A stretch of 34,089 bases of DNA from Methylophaga sp. (GCA_002733105.1 NVUI01000011.1:6387-40475), one strand, 5' to 3'. Shown: positions 8,070 to 16,704, counted from the first letter of the stretch. The notes: generated by a model from the sequence alone, not told the origin. Numbers and translations: made by a program.

Positions 8070-8681
8070 ATGGTCGGAAGCCTTTTTATTGTTGCAGCGC
8101 CATCAGGCGCTGGAAAAACAAGTTTAGTCAATGCGTTAGTGGCTAATCATAACGATATAAAATTGTCGATATCTCATACTACCCGTCAACCGAGAGATGG
8201 TGAAGAAAATGGGCTGGACTATCATTTTGTTAGCCAAGATCAGTTTGGTCTAATGCGCGATGCCGGTGATTTTCTAGAGTCAGCCACTGTTTTTGATAAT
8301 AGTTATGGTACTTCAACTGATGCTGTAATGAATCAATTGCAGCAGGGGTTTGATGTTATTTTGGAAATTGATTGGCAAGGCGCACAGCAGGTGCGGCATA
8401 ATCATCCAGCGGCTACCAGCATATTTATTTTACCGCCATCAAAAATAGCTCTAGAACAACGATTGCGTGGTCGAGGACAAGATGATGATGAGACTATTGC
8501 GCGGCGAATGCGTGATGCTGAAAGTGAAATGTCACACTACGTTGAGTTTGATTATTTGATTATCAATGATGATTTTGACGAGGCATTAGTTAATTTAACC
8601 GCAATTATCATGGCAAAAAGGCATTCACTTGAAGTGAAAAAGCAGGCGCATGTTGGTTTGTTAACGGAACTTCTGGCCTAA
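8070..8681 (+). CDS. gmk: Guanylate kinase
   Basis: Gmk phosphorylates GMP or dGMP to the diphosphate with ATP. The 203-residue protein carries the P-loop APSGAGKTSL near the N-terminus, the GMP-binding SHTTRQPRDGEENGLDYHFV segment, VILEIDWQGAQQVR, and a lid region with RLRGRGQDDDETIARRM. Length and motif order are as in E. coli Gmk. The start ATG follows GGGAATAATA. It opens the conserved gmk-rpoZ-spoT cluster. rpoZ starts 48 bp downstream. Confidence 0.96.
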   Translation: MVGSLFIVAAPSGAGKTSLVNALVANHNDIKLSISHTTRQPRDGEENGLDYHFVSQDQFGLMRDAGDFLESATVFDNSYGTSTDAVMNQLQQGFDVILEIDWQGAQQVRHNHPAATSIFILPPSKIALEQRLRGRGQDDDETIARRMRDAESEMSHYVEFDYLIINDDFDEALVNLTAIIMAKRHSLEVKKQAHVGLLTELLA

Positions 8682-8729
8682 GTGTCAGATATTACGTAGA
8701 ATTACATGCTTTAATTCTGGGGTAAAAAT

Positions 8730-8990
8730 ATGGCTCGTACAACGATAGAAGATTGTTTGGAAAATGTAGATAATCGTTTTCAATTAGTTTTAATTGCATC
8801 AAAACGTGCACGTCAAATTTCAATGGGTGCAGATCCCTTAGTGGATGTTGATAATGATAAACCTACCGTTATCGCATTGCGTGAAATTGCTCTAGGGCTG
8901 ATCGATGCGTCTATTTTAGAAAAAACTAGCGCTCGCGAGCATGCTGAAGAATCCATTGTTGGTGAAGAAGAGTTACGAGCAGGATTGTAA
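8730..8990 (+). CDS. rpoZ: RNA polymerase omega subunit
   Basis: Omega is the small RNA polymerase subunit that binds the beta' C-terminal region and promotes assembly. In proteobacteria it also forms part of a ppGpp site. The 86-residue protein begins [17 protein letters not shown] and has the family core [20 protein letters not shown] followed by [15 protein letters not shown]. The ribosome-binding site GGGG lies a few bases before the ATG. Its position between gmk and spoT is the classical gammaproteobacterial arrangement and fits the link of omega to ppGpp signalling. Confidence 0.96.
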   Translation: MARTTIEDCLENVDNRFQLVLIASKRARQISMGADPLVDVDNDKPTVIALREIALGLIDASILEKTSAREHAEESIVGEEELRAGL

Positions 8991-9008
8991 GGAGGGCCTA
9001 ATAAAGCC

Positions 9009-9053
9009 ATGAATTGTAATCTAACTTATTCAGACTTAATCATAGCTGCCTAA
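9009..9053 (+). CDS. Possible 14-codon leader ORF before spoT
   Basis: An ATG at 9009 opens a 14-codon frame (MNCNLTYSDLIIAA) that stops with TAA at 9051-9053, 5 bp before the spoT GTG. A strong Shine-Dalgarno-like AAGGAGG sits at 8989-8995, overlapping the rpoZ stop. Its spacing of 13 nt to this ATG is rather long. spoT itself has no good ribosome-binding site, so termination-reinitiation from this small frame is conceivable. No homology is claimed and it could be a chance ORF. Confidence 0.3.
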   Translation: MNCNLTYSDLIIAA

Positions 9054-9058
9054 ATCTT

Positions 9059-11221
9059 GTGAACGCAAAGCCTACGGTTGAGTCAGAACTGGTAGAAATC
9101 CAGCACTCTGAACCGATATTAACCATCGAAGACCTATGTTTTTCGACTTCGAATTACCTAGAATCTAAGCAGGTCGATGACATTCGGCGTGCTTATTATT
9201 TTGCACACGATGCACATGAAGGGCAGATACGCCGTTCGGGTGAACCCTACATTACCCATCCTTTAGCTGTTGCTCATGTACTGGCAATGATGCATATGGA
9301 CTATGAATGCATTATGGCTGGCTTACTGCATGATGTGATTGAGGATACTCATGTTAGTCGTGAGTCATTGGCTGCAGAATTTAGTGAACAAGTTGCACTG
9401 TTAGTTGATGGCGTGAGTAAACTAGCGCAAGCGACTTTTGAAACTAGGCAGCATGCCCAAGCAGAAAGTCTAAGAAAAATGTTGTTAGCAATGTCACAAG
9501 ATATTCGTGTGATCATCGTTAAATTAGCAGACCGTTTGCATAATATGCGCACTCTTGGACACTTGATTCCAGAGAAACGTCGCCGAATTGCCCATGAAAC
9601 ACTGGAAATATATTCACCTATAGCCCAGCGCTTGGGAATGAATTTAATGCGTTGTGAATTGGAAGACTTGGGCTTCCATGTTTTGTATCCAACCCGTTAT
9701 CGAGTGCTGTTTGAGGCGGTGCGTAAAGCCCGAGGTAATCGCAAGGAAATAGTCAGTCAGATCACCGCTTCAATCCTGAACAGGATGGAAGAGGAAGGCC
9801 TAACAGCCGATATTCAAGGGCGAGAAAAGAACCTCTACAGCATCTATAAAAAAATGGTGACCAAGCAGTTATCATTTGCTGAAGTAATGGATGTTTATGC
9901 TTTTAGAATGGTCGTAGATGATATCGATTCTTGTTATCGCATGTTAGGTGTGATGCATAACTTATATAAGCCCGTTCAAGGGAAATTCAAAGACTATATT
10001 GCGATTCCTAAAGCGAATGGTTATCAATCGTTGCATACCGTATTATTCGGTCCTTATGGTCTGCCTATAGAAGTACAAATTCGTTCGCGCGATATGGATC
10101 AAATGGCCGAAGCAGGTGTGGCTGCACATTGGTTGTATAAAACAGGTGAGAGTGAAGGTAGTAGCCAAGCTGAGCGACGTGCAAGACAATGGCTGCAAGG
10201 TATTCTTGAGATGCAGAAAGGTTCAGGTGATTCAATAGAATTTCTTGAAAATCTGCGAATTGATCTGTTTCCAGAAGAAATTTATGTATTTACGCCGAAA
10301 GGTGAAATCATGTCATTGCCTCGAGGAGCAACGCCTGTAGACTTTGCTTATGCAGTGCATTCTGATGTGGGTAATAGTTGTGTTGCCGCACGAATAGGCC
10401 GGTATTTATCACCACTTAGTACACAGTTAGAAACAGGGCAGTCAGTAGAGATCATTAGCTCTCCAAATACACACCCTAACCCTGCGTGGTTAAATTTTGT
10501 TATTACCGCAAAAGCACGGACTAATATCCGTCAATATCTTAAACATCTTAAAAATGAAGAAGCGATCTTATTGGGAAGAAGGTTGTTAAATAAACATCTT
10601 CGGGCTTTTTCCACTGGCTTGGATGATATTTCACAGCAACGTATTGATGAACTGGTCGCAGAATTTGAACTCAATAATTTTGAGCAAATATTAGATGATA
10701 TTGGGCTGGGAAATCGTTCGGTATTGTTAGTGGCTCAAAAGCTAATCCAGTCAGATACTTCGCAAGAGCAAAATCAACAACCCTTGATGATCGCTGGAAC
10801 AGATGGGATGGTGGTTAGCTTTGCTCGGTGCTGTCACCCTATTCCAGGCGATCCTATTCAGGGCTATGTGAGTACGGGCCGGGGAATTATTGTACATCAA
10901 GTTAACTGCAAAAATGTCCATAATTTACGAGATAAAAATGAAAATTGGCTAGATGTCGCTTGGGCATTAGATGTCAGTACCGAATTTCTTGTTGATATCT
11001 TATTGCATGTGAAAAACCAACGAGGCGCTTTGGCGACTATTGCTGTGGCAGTGTCTGAAACAGATTCTAATATTGATAATGTTGTGGTAGAAGAACGTGA
11101 TGTTGGTTATGCTGATTTGCATTTAACCATTGAAGTGACTGGGCGCCAGCATTTGGCTCGTGTTATTCGTCGTTTACGCCGAATTGATATGGTGGAACGA
11201 ATAGCTCGCGTGAATCAATAA
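9059..11221 (+). CDS. spoT: SpoT, bifunctional (p)ppGpp synthetase/hydrolase
   Basis: This RelA/SpoT homologue of 720 residues makes and degrades the alarmone (p)ppGpp. The N-terminal HD hydrolase has GLLHDVIEDT (H91-D92) and VKLADRLHNMRTL, which indicate an active hydrolase. The synthetase domain follows, with GKFKDYIAIPKANGYQSLHT and VEVQIRS-type strands (here IEVQIRSRDMDQMAEAGVAA). The RxKD motif typical of SpoT/Rel reads KFKD. Then come a TGS domain (EIYVFTPKGEIMSLPRGATP), the conserved-cysteine region FARCCHPIPGDP, and a C-terminal ACT domain. The GTG start at 9059 is the only sensible start but lacks a clear Shine-Dalgarno sequence and lies 5 bp after a possible leader ORF. It gives a slightly longer N-terminus than E. 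coli SpoT. The neighbours rpoZ and recG are typical. Confidence 0.95.
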   Translation: MNAKPTVESELVEIQHSEPILTIEDLCFSTSNYLESKQVDDIRRAYYFAHDAHEGQIRRSGEPYITHPLAVAHVLAMMHMDYECIMAGLLHDVIEDTHVSRESLAAEFSEQVALLVDGVSKLAQATFETRQHAQAESLRKMLLAMSQDIRVIIVKLADRLHNMRTLGHLIPEKRRRIAHETLEIYSPIAQRLGMNLMRCELEDLGFHVLYPTRYRVLFEAVRKARGNRKEIVSQITASILNRMEEEGLTADIQGREKNLYSIYKKMVTKQLSFAEVMDVYAFRMVVDDIDSCYRMLGVMHNLYKPVQGKFKDYIAIPKANGYQSLHTVLFGPYGLPIEVQIRSRDMDQMAEAGVAAHWLYKTGESEGSSQAERRARQWLQGILEMQKGSGDSIEFLENLRIDLFPEEIYVFTPKGEIMSLPRGATPVDFAYAVHSDVGNSCVAARIGRYLSPLSTQLETGQSVEIISSPNTHPNPAWLNFVITAKARTNIRQYLKHLKNEEAILLGRRLLNKHLRAFSTGLDDISQQRIDELVAEFELNNFEQILDDIGLGNRSVLLVAQKLIQSDTSQEQNQQPLMIAGTDGMVVSFARCCHPIPGDPIQGYVSTGRGIIVHQVNCKNVHNLRDKNENWLDVAWALDVSTEFLVDILLHVKNQRGALATIAVAVSETDSNIDNVVVEERDVGYADLHLTIEVTGRQHLARVIRRLRRIDMVERIARVNQ

Positions 11222-11319
11222 TAGTGAACACAGCCTTATAGTGTTATTCCTGAAATTTTTTCAACACACATATTTATTTTAATCAGACCATCATGATGAT
11301 GGTGATAATGGAGAGCAAC

Positions 11320-11706
11320 ATGGCCCGTGAAATTATTTATACTGCTAATGCACCGGAAGCAATTGGCACCTATTCTCAAGCGGTAAAGGTTGGAGATACG
11401 GTATATTTATCAGGGCAAATTCCATTAGTGCCAGCAACAATGATGGTGATAGAAGGTGATTTTTCTACACAAGTTCGGCGGGTATTTGATAATTTAACTG
11501 CTGTGGCCGATGCCGCAGGTGGTACTTTGCAAGATATCGTTAAATTGAATATTTTCCTTACAGACTTGAGTCATTTCGGCACTGTTAACGACATTATGGC
11601 TGAATATTTTCAGCAGCCTTATCCTGCCCGAGCAGCAATTGGTGTGGCCTCTCTACCTAAAGATGTACCCGTAGAAATGGATGCCGTTATGTATTTGGGT
11701 GCATAA
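11320..11706 (+). CDS. ridA: RidA, 2-iminobutanoate/2-iminopropanoate deaminase
   Basis: RidA hydrolyses reactive enamine/imine intermediates released by PLP enzymes such as threonine dehydratase. The frame is open from 11293, but the ATG at 11320 is chosen. GGAG at 11310-11313 stands 6 nt upstream, and the protein becomes [20 protein letters not shown], 128 residues, the length of E. coli RidA. The catalytic Arg is present in [15 protein letters not shown] (equivalent to R105), as is the Glu of [14 protein letters not shown] and LFNIFLTDL-like segments (here [12 protein letters not shown]) match the family. The location between spoT and recG is common in gammaproteobacteria. Confidence 0.94.
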   Translation: MAREIIYTANAPEAIGTYSQAVKVGDTVYLSGQIPLVPATMMVIEGDFSTQVRRVFDNLTAVADAAGGTLQDIVKLNIFLTDLSHFGTVNDIMAEYFQQPYPARAAIGVASLPKDVPVEMDAVMYLGA

Positions 11707-11734
11707 GCGAACAGTATTGATTAGGTAACTTGCC

Positions 11735-13822
11735 GTGAATGACAAAATAACGTTAACACAGCCTGTTATTAGTCTAAAAGGAGTGGGTGAAAAAGTCGCT
11801 GAACGCCTGCAAAAAATAGGCATTGAGCAAGTTCAAGACTTGCTATTTCATTTACCACTTCGATATCAGGATAAAACACGATTATTGCCTTTGGGCAGCC
11901 TTCGATCACAGCAAGAAGGTTTAGTTGAAGGGGTGATTAAACTGAGCCAAATTAAGTTTGGCCGTCGTCGTTCATTACTATGTCATATTGAAGATGGTAC
12001 CGGTTCTTTGGTTTTACGCTTGTTCCATTTTTCGAAGTCACAGCAACAACAATTGGCTGTCGGGGTGAGAATACGTTGTTTTGGTGAGGTAAGATCAGGC
12101 CCATCTTGTTTAGAAATGATTCATCCTGAATATCAGATTATCACTGACGATGAAATTGTGCCGGTTGATACGGATTTAACCCCCGTTTATCCAACCACGG
12201 AAGGTTTACATCAATTGAGTTTAAGAAAACTATTAAAACAGGCTGTGGTTTGTTTGGATCAAGGATCTTTAATTGAATTGATCCCTGATGAAGCGCGCCT
12301 ACATCCTGTTGCAGATACCTCATTAGAGCAAGCGCTACGATATGTCCATCAACCACCACCTGATGCGAATGTACAGCAGTTATTAGATCGACAACATTCA
12401 TCGCAGCGGCGATTAGCCTATGAGGAATTACTAGCGCATCAAATTAGTATGCGTCAACTACGGTTGCAAATACAGCAGCATCAAGCCCCTGTCTTAGTCG
12501 GTGAAGGGAAACAAAGACAAGCACTACTTAAGCAGCTACCTTTCGCTTTAACAAAGGCACAACAGCGCGTAGTTGAACAAATCTTGACCGATATTAGCCA
12601 GCCGAGACCGATGCAAAGATTGGTACAAGGCGATGTGGGCTCGGGTAAAACAGTGGTGGCAGCGTTAGCCATTATTGAAACAATCTCTGCAGGATGTCAG
12701 GCAGTGATGATGGCACCTACTGAACTGTTAGCTGAGCAACATTTGCACACGTTTAAGGTTTGGCTGGCGCCTCTTGGTATCAACGTCGGTTGGTGTGCAG
12801 GCAAACAAACGGCAGCTGAGCGGAAACAAGTATTAATAGATATTAAATCAGGTGATATCCAAGTCGCTATTGGCACACATGCTCTGTTTCAGGATGAAGT
12901 CACATTTAACAATTTAGGCTTGGTAGTGATAGATGAACAACACCGTTTTGGTGTGCATCAGCGTTTAGCCTTACGTGATAAAGGTCGTCGAGCTGATATG
13001 GTGCCACATCAATTGGTGATGACAGCAACACCTATCCCCAGAACATTAGCCATGACGGCCTACGCCGATCTGAATGTATCGGTGATAGATGAATTACCGC
13101 CAGGGCGGTTGCCGGTAACAACGGTGGTTGTTCCAGAAACACGCCGAGATGAAATTGTCACTCGTGTACATGCTGCATGCAAGGAGCAACGCCAAGTGTA
13201 TTGGGTGTGCACATTAATAGATGAATCTGAATTTTTACAATGCCAAGCTGCAGAAAAAACAGCTGAACAATTACAACAAGCTTTGCCTGAATTACGCATT
13301 GCGCTGGTGCATGGTCGAATGAAATCAGCAGATAAAGAAGCGGTGATGCAAGCCTTTAAACAGGGTGAGATAGATTTGCTGGTGGCAACAACGGTTATTG
13401 AGGTTGGTGTGGATGTGCCAAATGCAAGTTTAATGGTGATCGATAATGCGGAGCGTTTAGGTTTGGCCCAATTACATCAATTACGCGGGCGAGTAGGGCG
13501 AGGGAATGTGCAGAGCCATTGCGTGCTGATGTATCATCCACCATTGTCTCAAAATGGGCAGGCTAGATTAAGTTGTTTACGTGAAAGTAATGATGGCTTC
13601 GTTATTGCTCAACGCGATCTAGAAATACGTGGGCCAGGTGAGTTATTAGGCACCAGACAAACCGGCTTACCGCAGTTTAGAGTAGCAGATTTGATGGAAG
13701 ATCAAGACTTATTAGCCGTCATACCTGAAGCCGCAGATCATTTTTTAGCGACAACCCCAGATCGGGCTGATGCGCTTGTTGCCAGATGGTTTGGGCATAA
13801 GATTGATTTTGGACATGTATAA
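11735..13822 (+). CDS. recG: ATP-dependent DNA helicase RecG
   Basis: RecG is a superfamily-2 helicase that remodels stalled forks and branches recombination intermediates. The 695-residue protein has an N-terminal wedge/OB domain (LKGVGEKVAERLQKIGI, then FHLPLRYQD), Walker A GDVGSGKTVVAALA near residue 300, the Walker B box VVIDEQHRFG near 400, motif III MTATPIPRTLAMT, and C-terminal helicase motifs including VATTVIEVGVDVPNA and QLRGRVGRG. The GTG start at 11735 is preceded by TAGGTAA with about 6 nt spacing. It follows ridA by 28 bp within the gmk-to-ubiA plus-strand block. Confidence 0.96.
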   Translation: MNDKITLTQPVISLKGVGEKVAERLQKIGIEQVQDLLFHLPLRYQDKTRLLPLGSLRSQQEGLVEGVIKLSQIKFGRRRSLLCHIEDGTGSLVLRLFHFSKSQQQQLAVGVRIRCFGEVRSGPSCLEMIHPEYQIITDDEIVPVDTDLTPVYPTTEGLHQLSLRKLLKQAVVCLDQGSLIELIPDEARLHPVADTSLEQALRYVHQPPPDANVQQLLDRQHSSQRRLAYEELLAHQISMRQLRLQIQQHQAPVLVGEGKQRQALLKQLPFALTKAQQRVVEQILTDISQPRPMQRLVQGDVGSGKTVVAALAIIETISAGCQAVMMAPTELLAEQHLHTFKVWLAPLGINVGWCAGKQTAAERKQVLIDIKSGDIQVAIGTHALFQDEVTFNNLGLVVIDEQHRFGVHQRLALRDKGRRADMVPHQLVMTATPIPRTLAMTAYADLNVSVIDELPPGRLPVTTVVVPETRRDEIVTRVHAACKEQRQVYWVCTLIDESEFLQCQAAEKTAEQLQQALPELRIALVHGRMKSADKEAVMQAFKQGEIDLLVATTVIEVGVDVPNASLMVIDNAERLGLAQLHQLRGRVGRGNVQSHCVLMYHPPLSQNGQARLSCLRESNDGFVIAQRDLEIRGPGELLGTRQTGLPQFRVADLMEDQDLLAVIPEAADHFLATTPDRADALVARWFGHKIDFGHV

Positions 13823-13842
13823 ATAAATGATAGCGATACGAA

Positions 13843-14379
13843 ATGAATAATTGGAGTAAATGGCACACACCACAACGGCGTTTGATGCCATCAGCGTTAC
13901 GAAGTTGGCTAACGGATGCAGGTTCATTAACACGGCGGTTGCAGGCATATAATAAAAATGGTTTTTCAGTACAGTTGCTTGGCAATCATTGGATTAAGCC
14001 TTTAGCGGAAGAGTCTTTATTGCTGCAAGTGCCTATCCATCAAATGTCGCTTCAGCGTGAAGTAAGATTATTGGACGGGGACACAGCAAATGTTTATGCT
14101 CGGACAGTGATCCCTTTAGAGACGTATTATGCAATGAAGCAGCGCTTTACTACATTGGGTAATAAACCGTTAGGAGAGTTATTGTTTACTGATCCCTCTG
14201 TTGAACGTGGTTCAATAGAAATAGCCTGTCTACGGGCAGGTGAATGGCTGTATGAAGTGGCTTTGCTTGAAGAAAATTATCGTCCTGATGAATTATGGGC
14301 GAGACGTTCGCGATTTTACATAGGCGGCAAAATCTTGTTAGTGAATGAGATATTTTTGCCGACATTAAGGAGTGTGTAG
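13843..14379 (+). CDS. ubiC: Chorismate--pyruvate lyase
   Basis: UbiC converts chorismate to 4-hydroxybenzoate and pyruvate, the first committed step of ubiquinone synthesis. The 178-residue protein has QREVRLL with the conserved Arg, ARTVIPLETY, LGNKPLGELLF, LWARRSRFYI, and LLVNEIFLP, whose Glu (about residue 169) corresponds to the essential C-terminal Glu of E. coli UbiC. The stop TAG shares its last base with the GTG start of ubiA (14379), so translation is coupled. The pair feeds ubiquinone synthesis: the product of UbiC is the substrate of UbiA. Confidence 0.93.
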   Translation: MNNWSKWHTPQRRLMPSALRSWLTDAGSLTRRLQAYNKNGFSVQLLGNHWIKPLAEESLLLQVPIHQMSLQREVRLLDGDTANVYARTVIPLETYYAMKQRFTTLGNKPLGELLFTDPSVERGSIEIACLRAGEWLYEVALLEENYRPDELWARRSRFYIGGKILLVNEIFLPTLRSV

Positions 14380-15251
14380 TGGCTCAGCGTGAAGGAATGT
14401 TACGCCCTTATATACAATTAATGCGATTGGATAAGCCCATCGGTATTTTATTGTTATTGTGGCCTACACTTTCTGCTTTATGGTTTGCTGCAGAAGGGCT
14501 GCCTGATATGACTGTTTTGATCGTATTTATTTTGGGTGTGATCATTATGCGTAGCGCAGGTTGTGTCATTAATGATTATGCAGATCGAGATTTTGATGGG
14601 CAAGTGGCACGTACGTTGAATCGCCCATTGGCTTTAGGGCTGATCAATCCTAAAGATGCACTCATACTCTTTTGTATCTTAGGATTGATAGCCTTTATAT
14701 TGGTATTACAACTTAATACTTTAACCCTTTGGATGTCTTTAGTCGGGCTATTTTTAGCAGTAACTTATCCTTTTATGAAGCGTTATACTTATTTACCTCA
14801 AGTGTATTTAGGGGCTGCTTTTGGCTGGGCTATTCCGATGGCATTTGCCGCTCAAACCAATGCAGTGCCTGTGATTGCATGGTTATTGTTTTTAGCAAAT
14901 ATCTTGTGGGCAACTGCTTATGATACTTTCTATGCGATGGCTGATCGTGAGGATGATATGTTGGCTGGTGTAAAATCGACTGCAATTTTGTTCGGAGAGG
15001 ACGATACCCTTATTGTAGGAATATTACAGCTTAGTTTTTTAGCCGTGATGGCGTTGATCGGTCACCAGCAAGAAATGAGTTTTATTTATTATCTCGGCCT
15101 ATTATTGGCCGCCGTTTTTTTTGTTTATCAGCAAAAGATAATAATAACTCGGGAACCGGCACAGTGTTTGCAAGCCTTTCTCAATAATAATTGGGTGGGG
15201 GCGGTATTATTTTGCAGCATTGTTGTTCATTACAGTTTAGTGATGGCTTAG
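14379..15251 (+). CDS. ubiA: 4-hydroxybenzoate octaprenyltransferase
   Basis: UbiA is an inner-membrane prenyltransferase that attaches the polyprenyl chain to 4-hydroxybenzoate. The 290-residue protein is strongly hydrophobic with about eight to nine membrane helices. Both Asp-rich motifs are intact: NDYADRDFDGQVARTLNRP near residues 67-85, and YDTFYAMADREDD near 185-197. These bind the Mg-diphosphate of the prenyl donor. LDKPIGILLLLWPTL is the usual N-terminal signature. It starts on a GTG overlapping the ubiC stop by one base, and the chemoreceptor-like gene starts 20 bp downstream. Confidence 0.95.
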   Translation: MAQREGMLRPYIQLMRLDKPIGILLLLWPTLSALWFAAEGLPDMTVLIVFILGVIIMRSAGCVINDYADRDFDGQVARTLNRPLALGLINPKDALILFCILGLIAFILVLQLNTLTLWMSLVGLFLAVTYPFMKRYTYLPQVYLGAAFGWAIPMAFAAQTNAVPVIAWLLFLANILWATAYDTFYAMADREDDMLAGVKSTAILFGEDDTLIVGILQLSFLAVMALIGHQQEMSFIYYLGLLLAAVFFVYQQKIIITREPAQCLQAFLNNNWVGAVLFCSIVVHYSLVMA

Positions 15252-15271
15252 ATAATTTGATGAGGTTATAA

Positions 15272-15961
15272 GTGAGCGATAGTTTATACACCCAAAGAAC
15301 ACGAGAAGAGTACGATACGATTTTTCGTCAGTGCATCAGTCTTAATACGGAATTGCATAAGTTAGTGCCGTTAGCAAAGCAAATGCATTTGTTATCATCA
15401 AATGCAGTCAGTTCAGCAGCACGTGCTGGTAGCGAGGGGGATGCATTTCGTGTTTTGACCCAAGATATTCAGCTACTGGGTGATGATGTTTCTGTGTGTA
15501 TTTCTGATACTCAAAAGATTATCTCTGACATTGTTACCTTAGCCTCAAAGCTAACCAGATTATTTACCAGCTTTGTTTTGTTCAATAATGTACTCAGTCA
15601 TTTTGAGAATCAGAAGATGGTTACTTCTGCCAAATTTTTTGAGCAAGGTCAGAAAAAAATAATGGATGAAATCAGAGATAATAACCAAAAATTAAGTCGA
15701 AGTATTGGTGTGTTGGTCAATTTGCTTTCTCCTATTTCGACCTTAGTAAAAAAAGGAGAATACCTTGCAGTGTGCTCTTCAGTTGAGGCCGCTAGTTCAG
15801 GTGAATATGGTGTTAGTTTTGAAGCGGTCGCATCTATGTTAAGAGAACTGGTTGGTCTATTGGGAGAGCAATCTTCACGGCAAAAATCATTATTACGTGA
15901 TTTGTCTGAAGCCATGGAAATACAACAAAATAATCAGAGGAATTTACTTTATGCGCGTTGA
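15272..15961 (+). CDS. Soluble protein with two chemoreceptor signalling-tip-like segments
   Basis: This 229-residue, almost entirely helical protein has no membrane segment or signal peptide. Residues 36-75 (MHLLSSNAVSSAARAGSEGD and on to DIQLLGDDV) resemble the hairpin tip of methyl-accepting chemotaxis proteins, whose consensus is roughly NLLALNAAIEAARAGE then GFAVVA.EVR.LA. Residues 166-200 (VEAASSGEYGVSFEAVASML) repeat the same pattern, so the protein appears to contain two tip-like units separated by a helical stretch. Known MCP features such as a sensor, HAMP domain or methylation helices are not seen. GTG 15272 is preceded by GAGG with 6 nt spacing. Its end overlaps the next gene, an ODP-type di-iron protein, by 11 bp, so the two very likely act together. 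Function as a cytoplasmic chemoreceptor or adaptor is inference. Confidence 0.6.
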   Translation: MSDSLYTQRTREEYDTIFRQCISLNTELHKLVPLAKQMHLLSSNAVSSAARAGSEGDAFRVLTQDIQLLGDDVSVCISDTQKIISDIVTLASKLTRLFTSFVLFNNVLSHFENQKMVTSAKFFEQGQKKIMDEIRDNNQKLSRSIGVLVNLLSPISTLVKKGEYLAVCSSVEAASSGEYGVSFEAVASMLRELVGLLGEQSSRQKSLLRDLSEAMEIQQNNQRNLLYAR

Positions 15962-16697
15962 ACATCTCTATAAAAAAGGTACTCACAGTTGGATGGTGAT
16001 GGGCCGCGATGAAGACCGTCGTAGTGAAGTTATTGATACTAATCAATATCTTATACAACATAATGGCCGTGGTTTATTATTAGATCCTGGTGGTGTAGAA
16101 AATTTTGCTGTAGTGGCAGCAGAATTTTCTAAACACTTTGATTTGGCCAATGTTGAAGCTGTTTTTGCATCACACCAAGATCCAGATGTTATTTCATCAC
16201 TCTCTTTGTGGATCCAAACAAATCCAAAATTATTAGTTTATGTGCCTAAAATTTGGGTTAGTTTCATTACCCATTTTGGGGTGAAACTTGAAAATATTCG
16301 CCCAATACCGGATGAAGGCGGAATGATCACGCTTGGTGGACATGATTTGGAAGTTATTCCTGCTCATTATTTGCATTCTTCAGGCAACTTGTCACTTTAT
16401 GACCCACAAACTAAAATCTTCTTCTCTGGAGATATTGGCGCCGCATTATTGCCGGATGATTACACTGATTTGTTTGTCACCGACTTTAATAAACATACCC
16501 AATATATGGAATATTTTCATCGCCGCTGGATGCCCTCAAATACAGCAAAATTAAGCTGGATAGCACAAGTACGCAAGCGTGATGTTGAGATGTTATGCCC
16601 TCAACATGGTGCTATTTTTAAAGGTAAAGATGTAGAGCGATTTTTAACATGGTTTGAGAATTTAGATGTGGGTTCTGGCTGGAGTAGTGTTAAATAA
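15951..16697 (+). CDS. ODP-type di-iron oxygen-binding protein (beta-lactamase fold)
   Basis: The 248-residue protein has the metallo-beta-lactamase fold related to the di-iron domain of flavodiiron proteins, but no flavodoxin domain. Metal-ligand candidates are H75, D77 and D79 in ASHQDPDVISS, H142 in HYLHSSGNL, D161 in FFSGDIG and H219 in CPQHGAIF. The last His of the classical HxExDH motif is replaced by V80. This pattern fits the ODP (oxygen-binding di-iron protein) family, of which a Treponema denticola member has been described as an O2 sensor for chemotaxis. ATG 15951 is preceded by AGAGGAA with 8 nt spacing. An upstream in-frame start at 15852 would overlap the previous gene by over 100 bp and is rejected. 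Coupling with a chemoreceptor-tip-like protein supports a sensor rather than an enzyme role. The specific ligand is inferred. Confidence 0.78.
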   Translation: MRVEHLYKKGTHSWMVMGRDEDRRSEVIDTNQYLIQHNGRGLLLDPGGVENFAVVAAEFSKHFDLANVEAVFASHQDPDVISSLSLWIQTNPKLLVYVPKIWVSFITHFGVKLENIRPIPDEGGMITLGGHDLEVIPAHYLHSSGNLSLYDPQTKIFFSGDIGAALLPDDYTDLFVTDFNKHTQYMEYFHRRWMPSNTAKLSWIAQVRKRDVEMLCPQHGAIFKGKDVERFLTWFENLDVGSGWSSVK

Positions 16698-16704
16698 TTG
16701 TGAA

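Noticed and set aside
15852-15950. Upstream start for the ODP-like gene
   Set aside because: Would overlap the chemoreceptor-like gene by 110 bp; the ATG at 15951 has a good ribosome-binding site and fits the family start.
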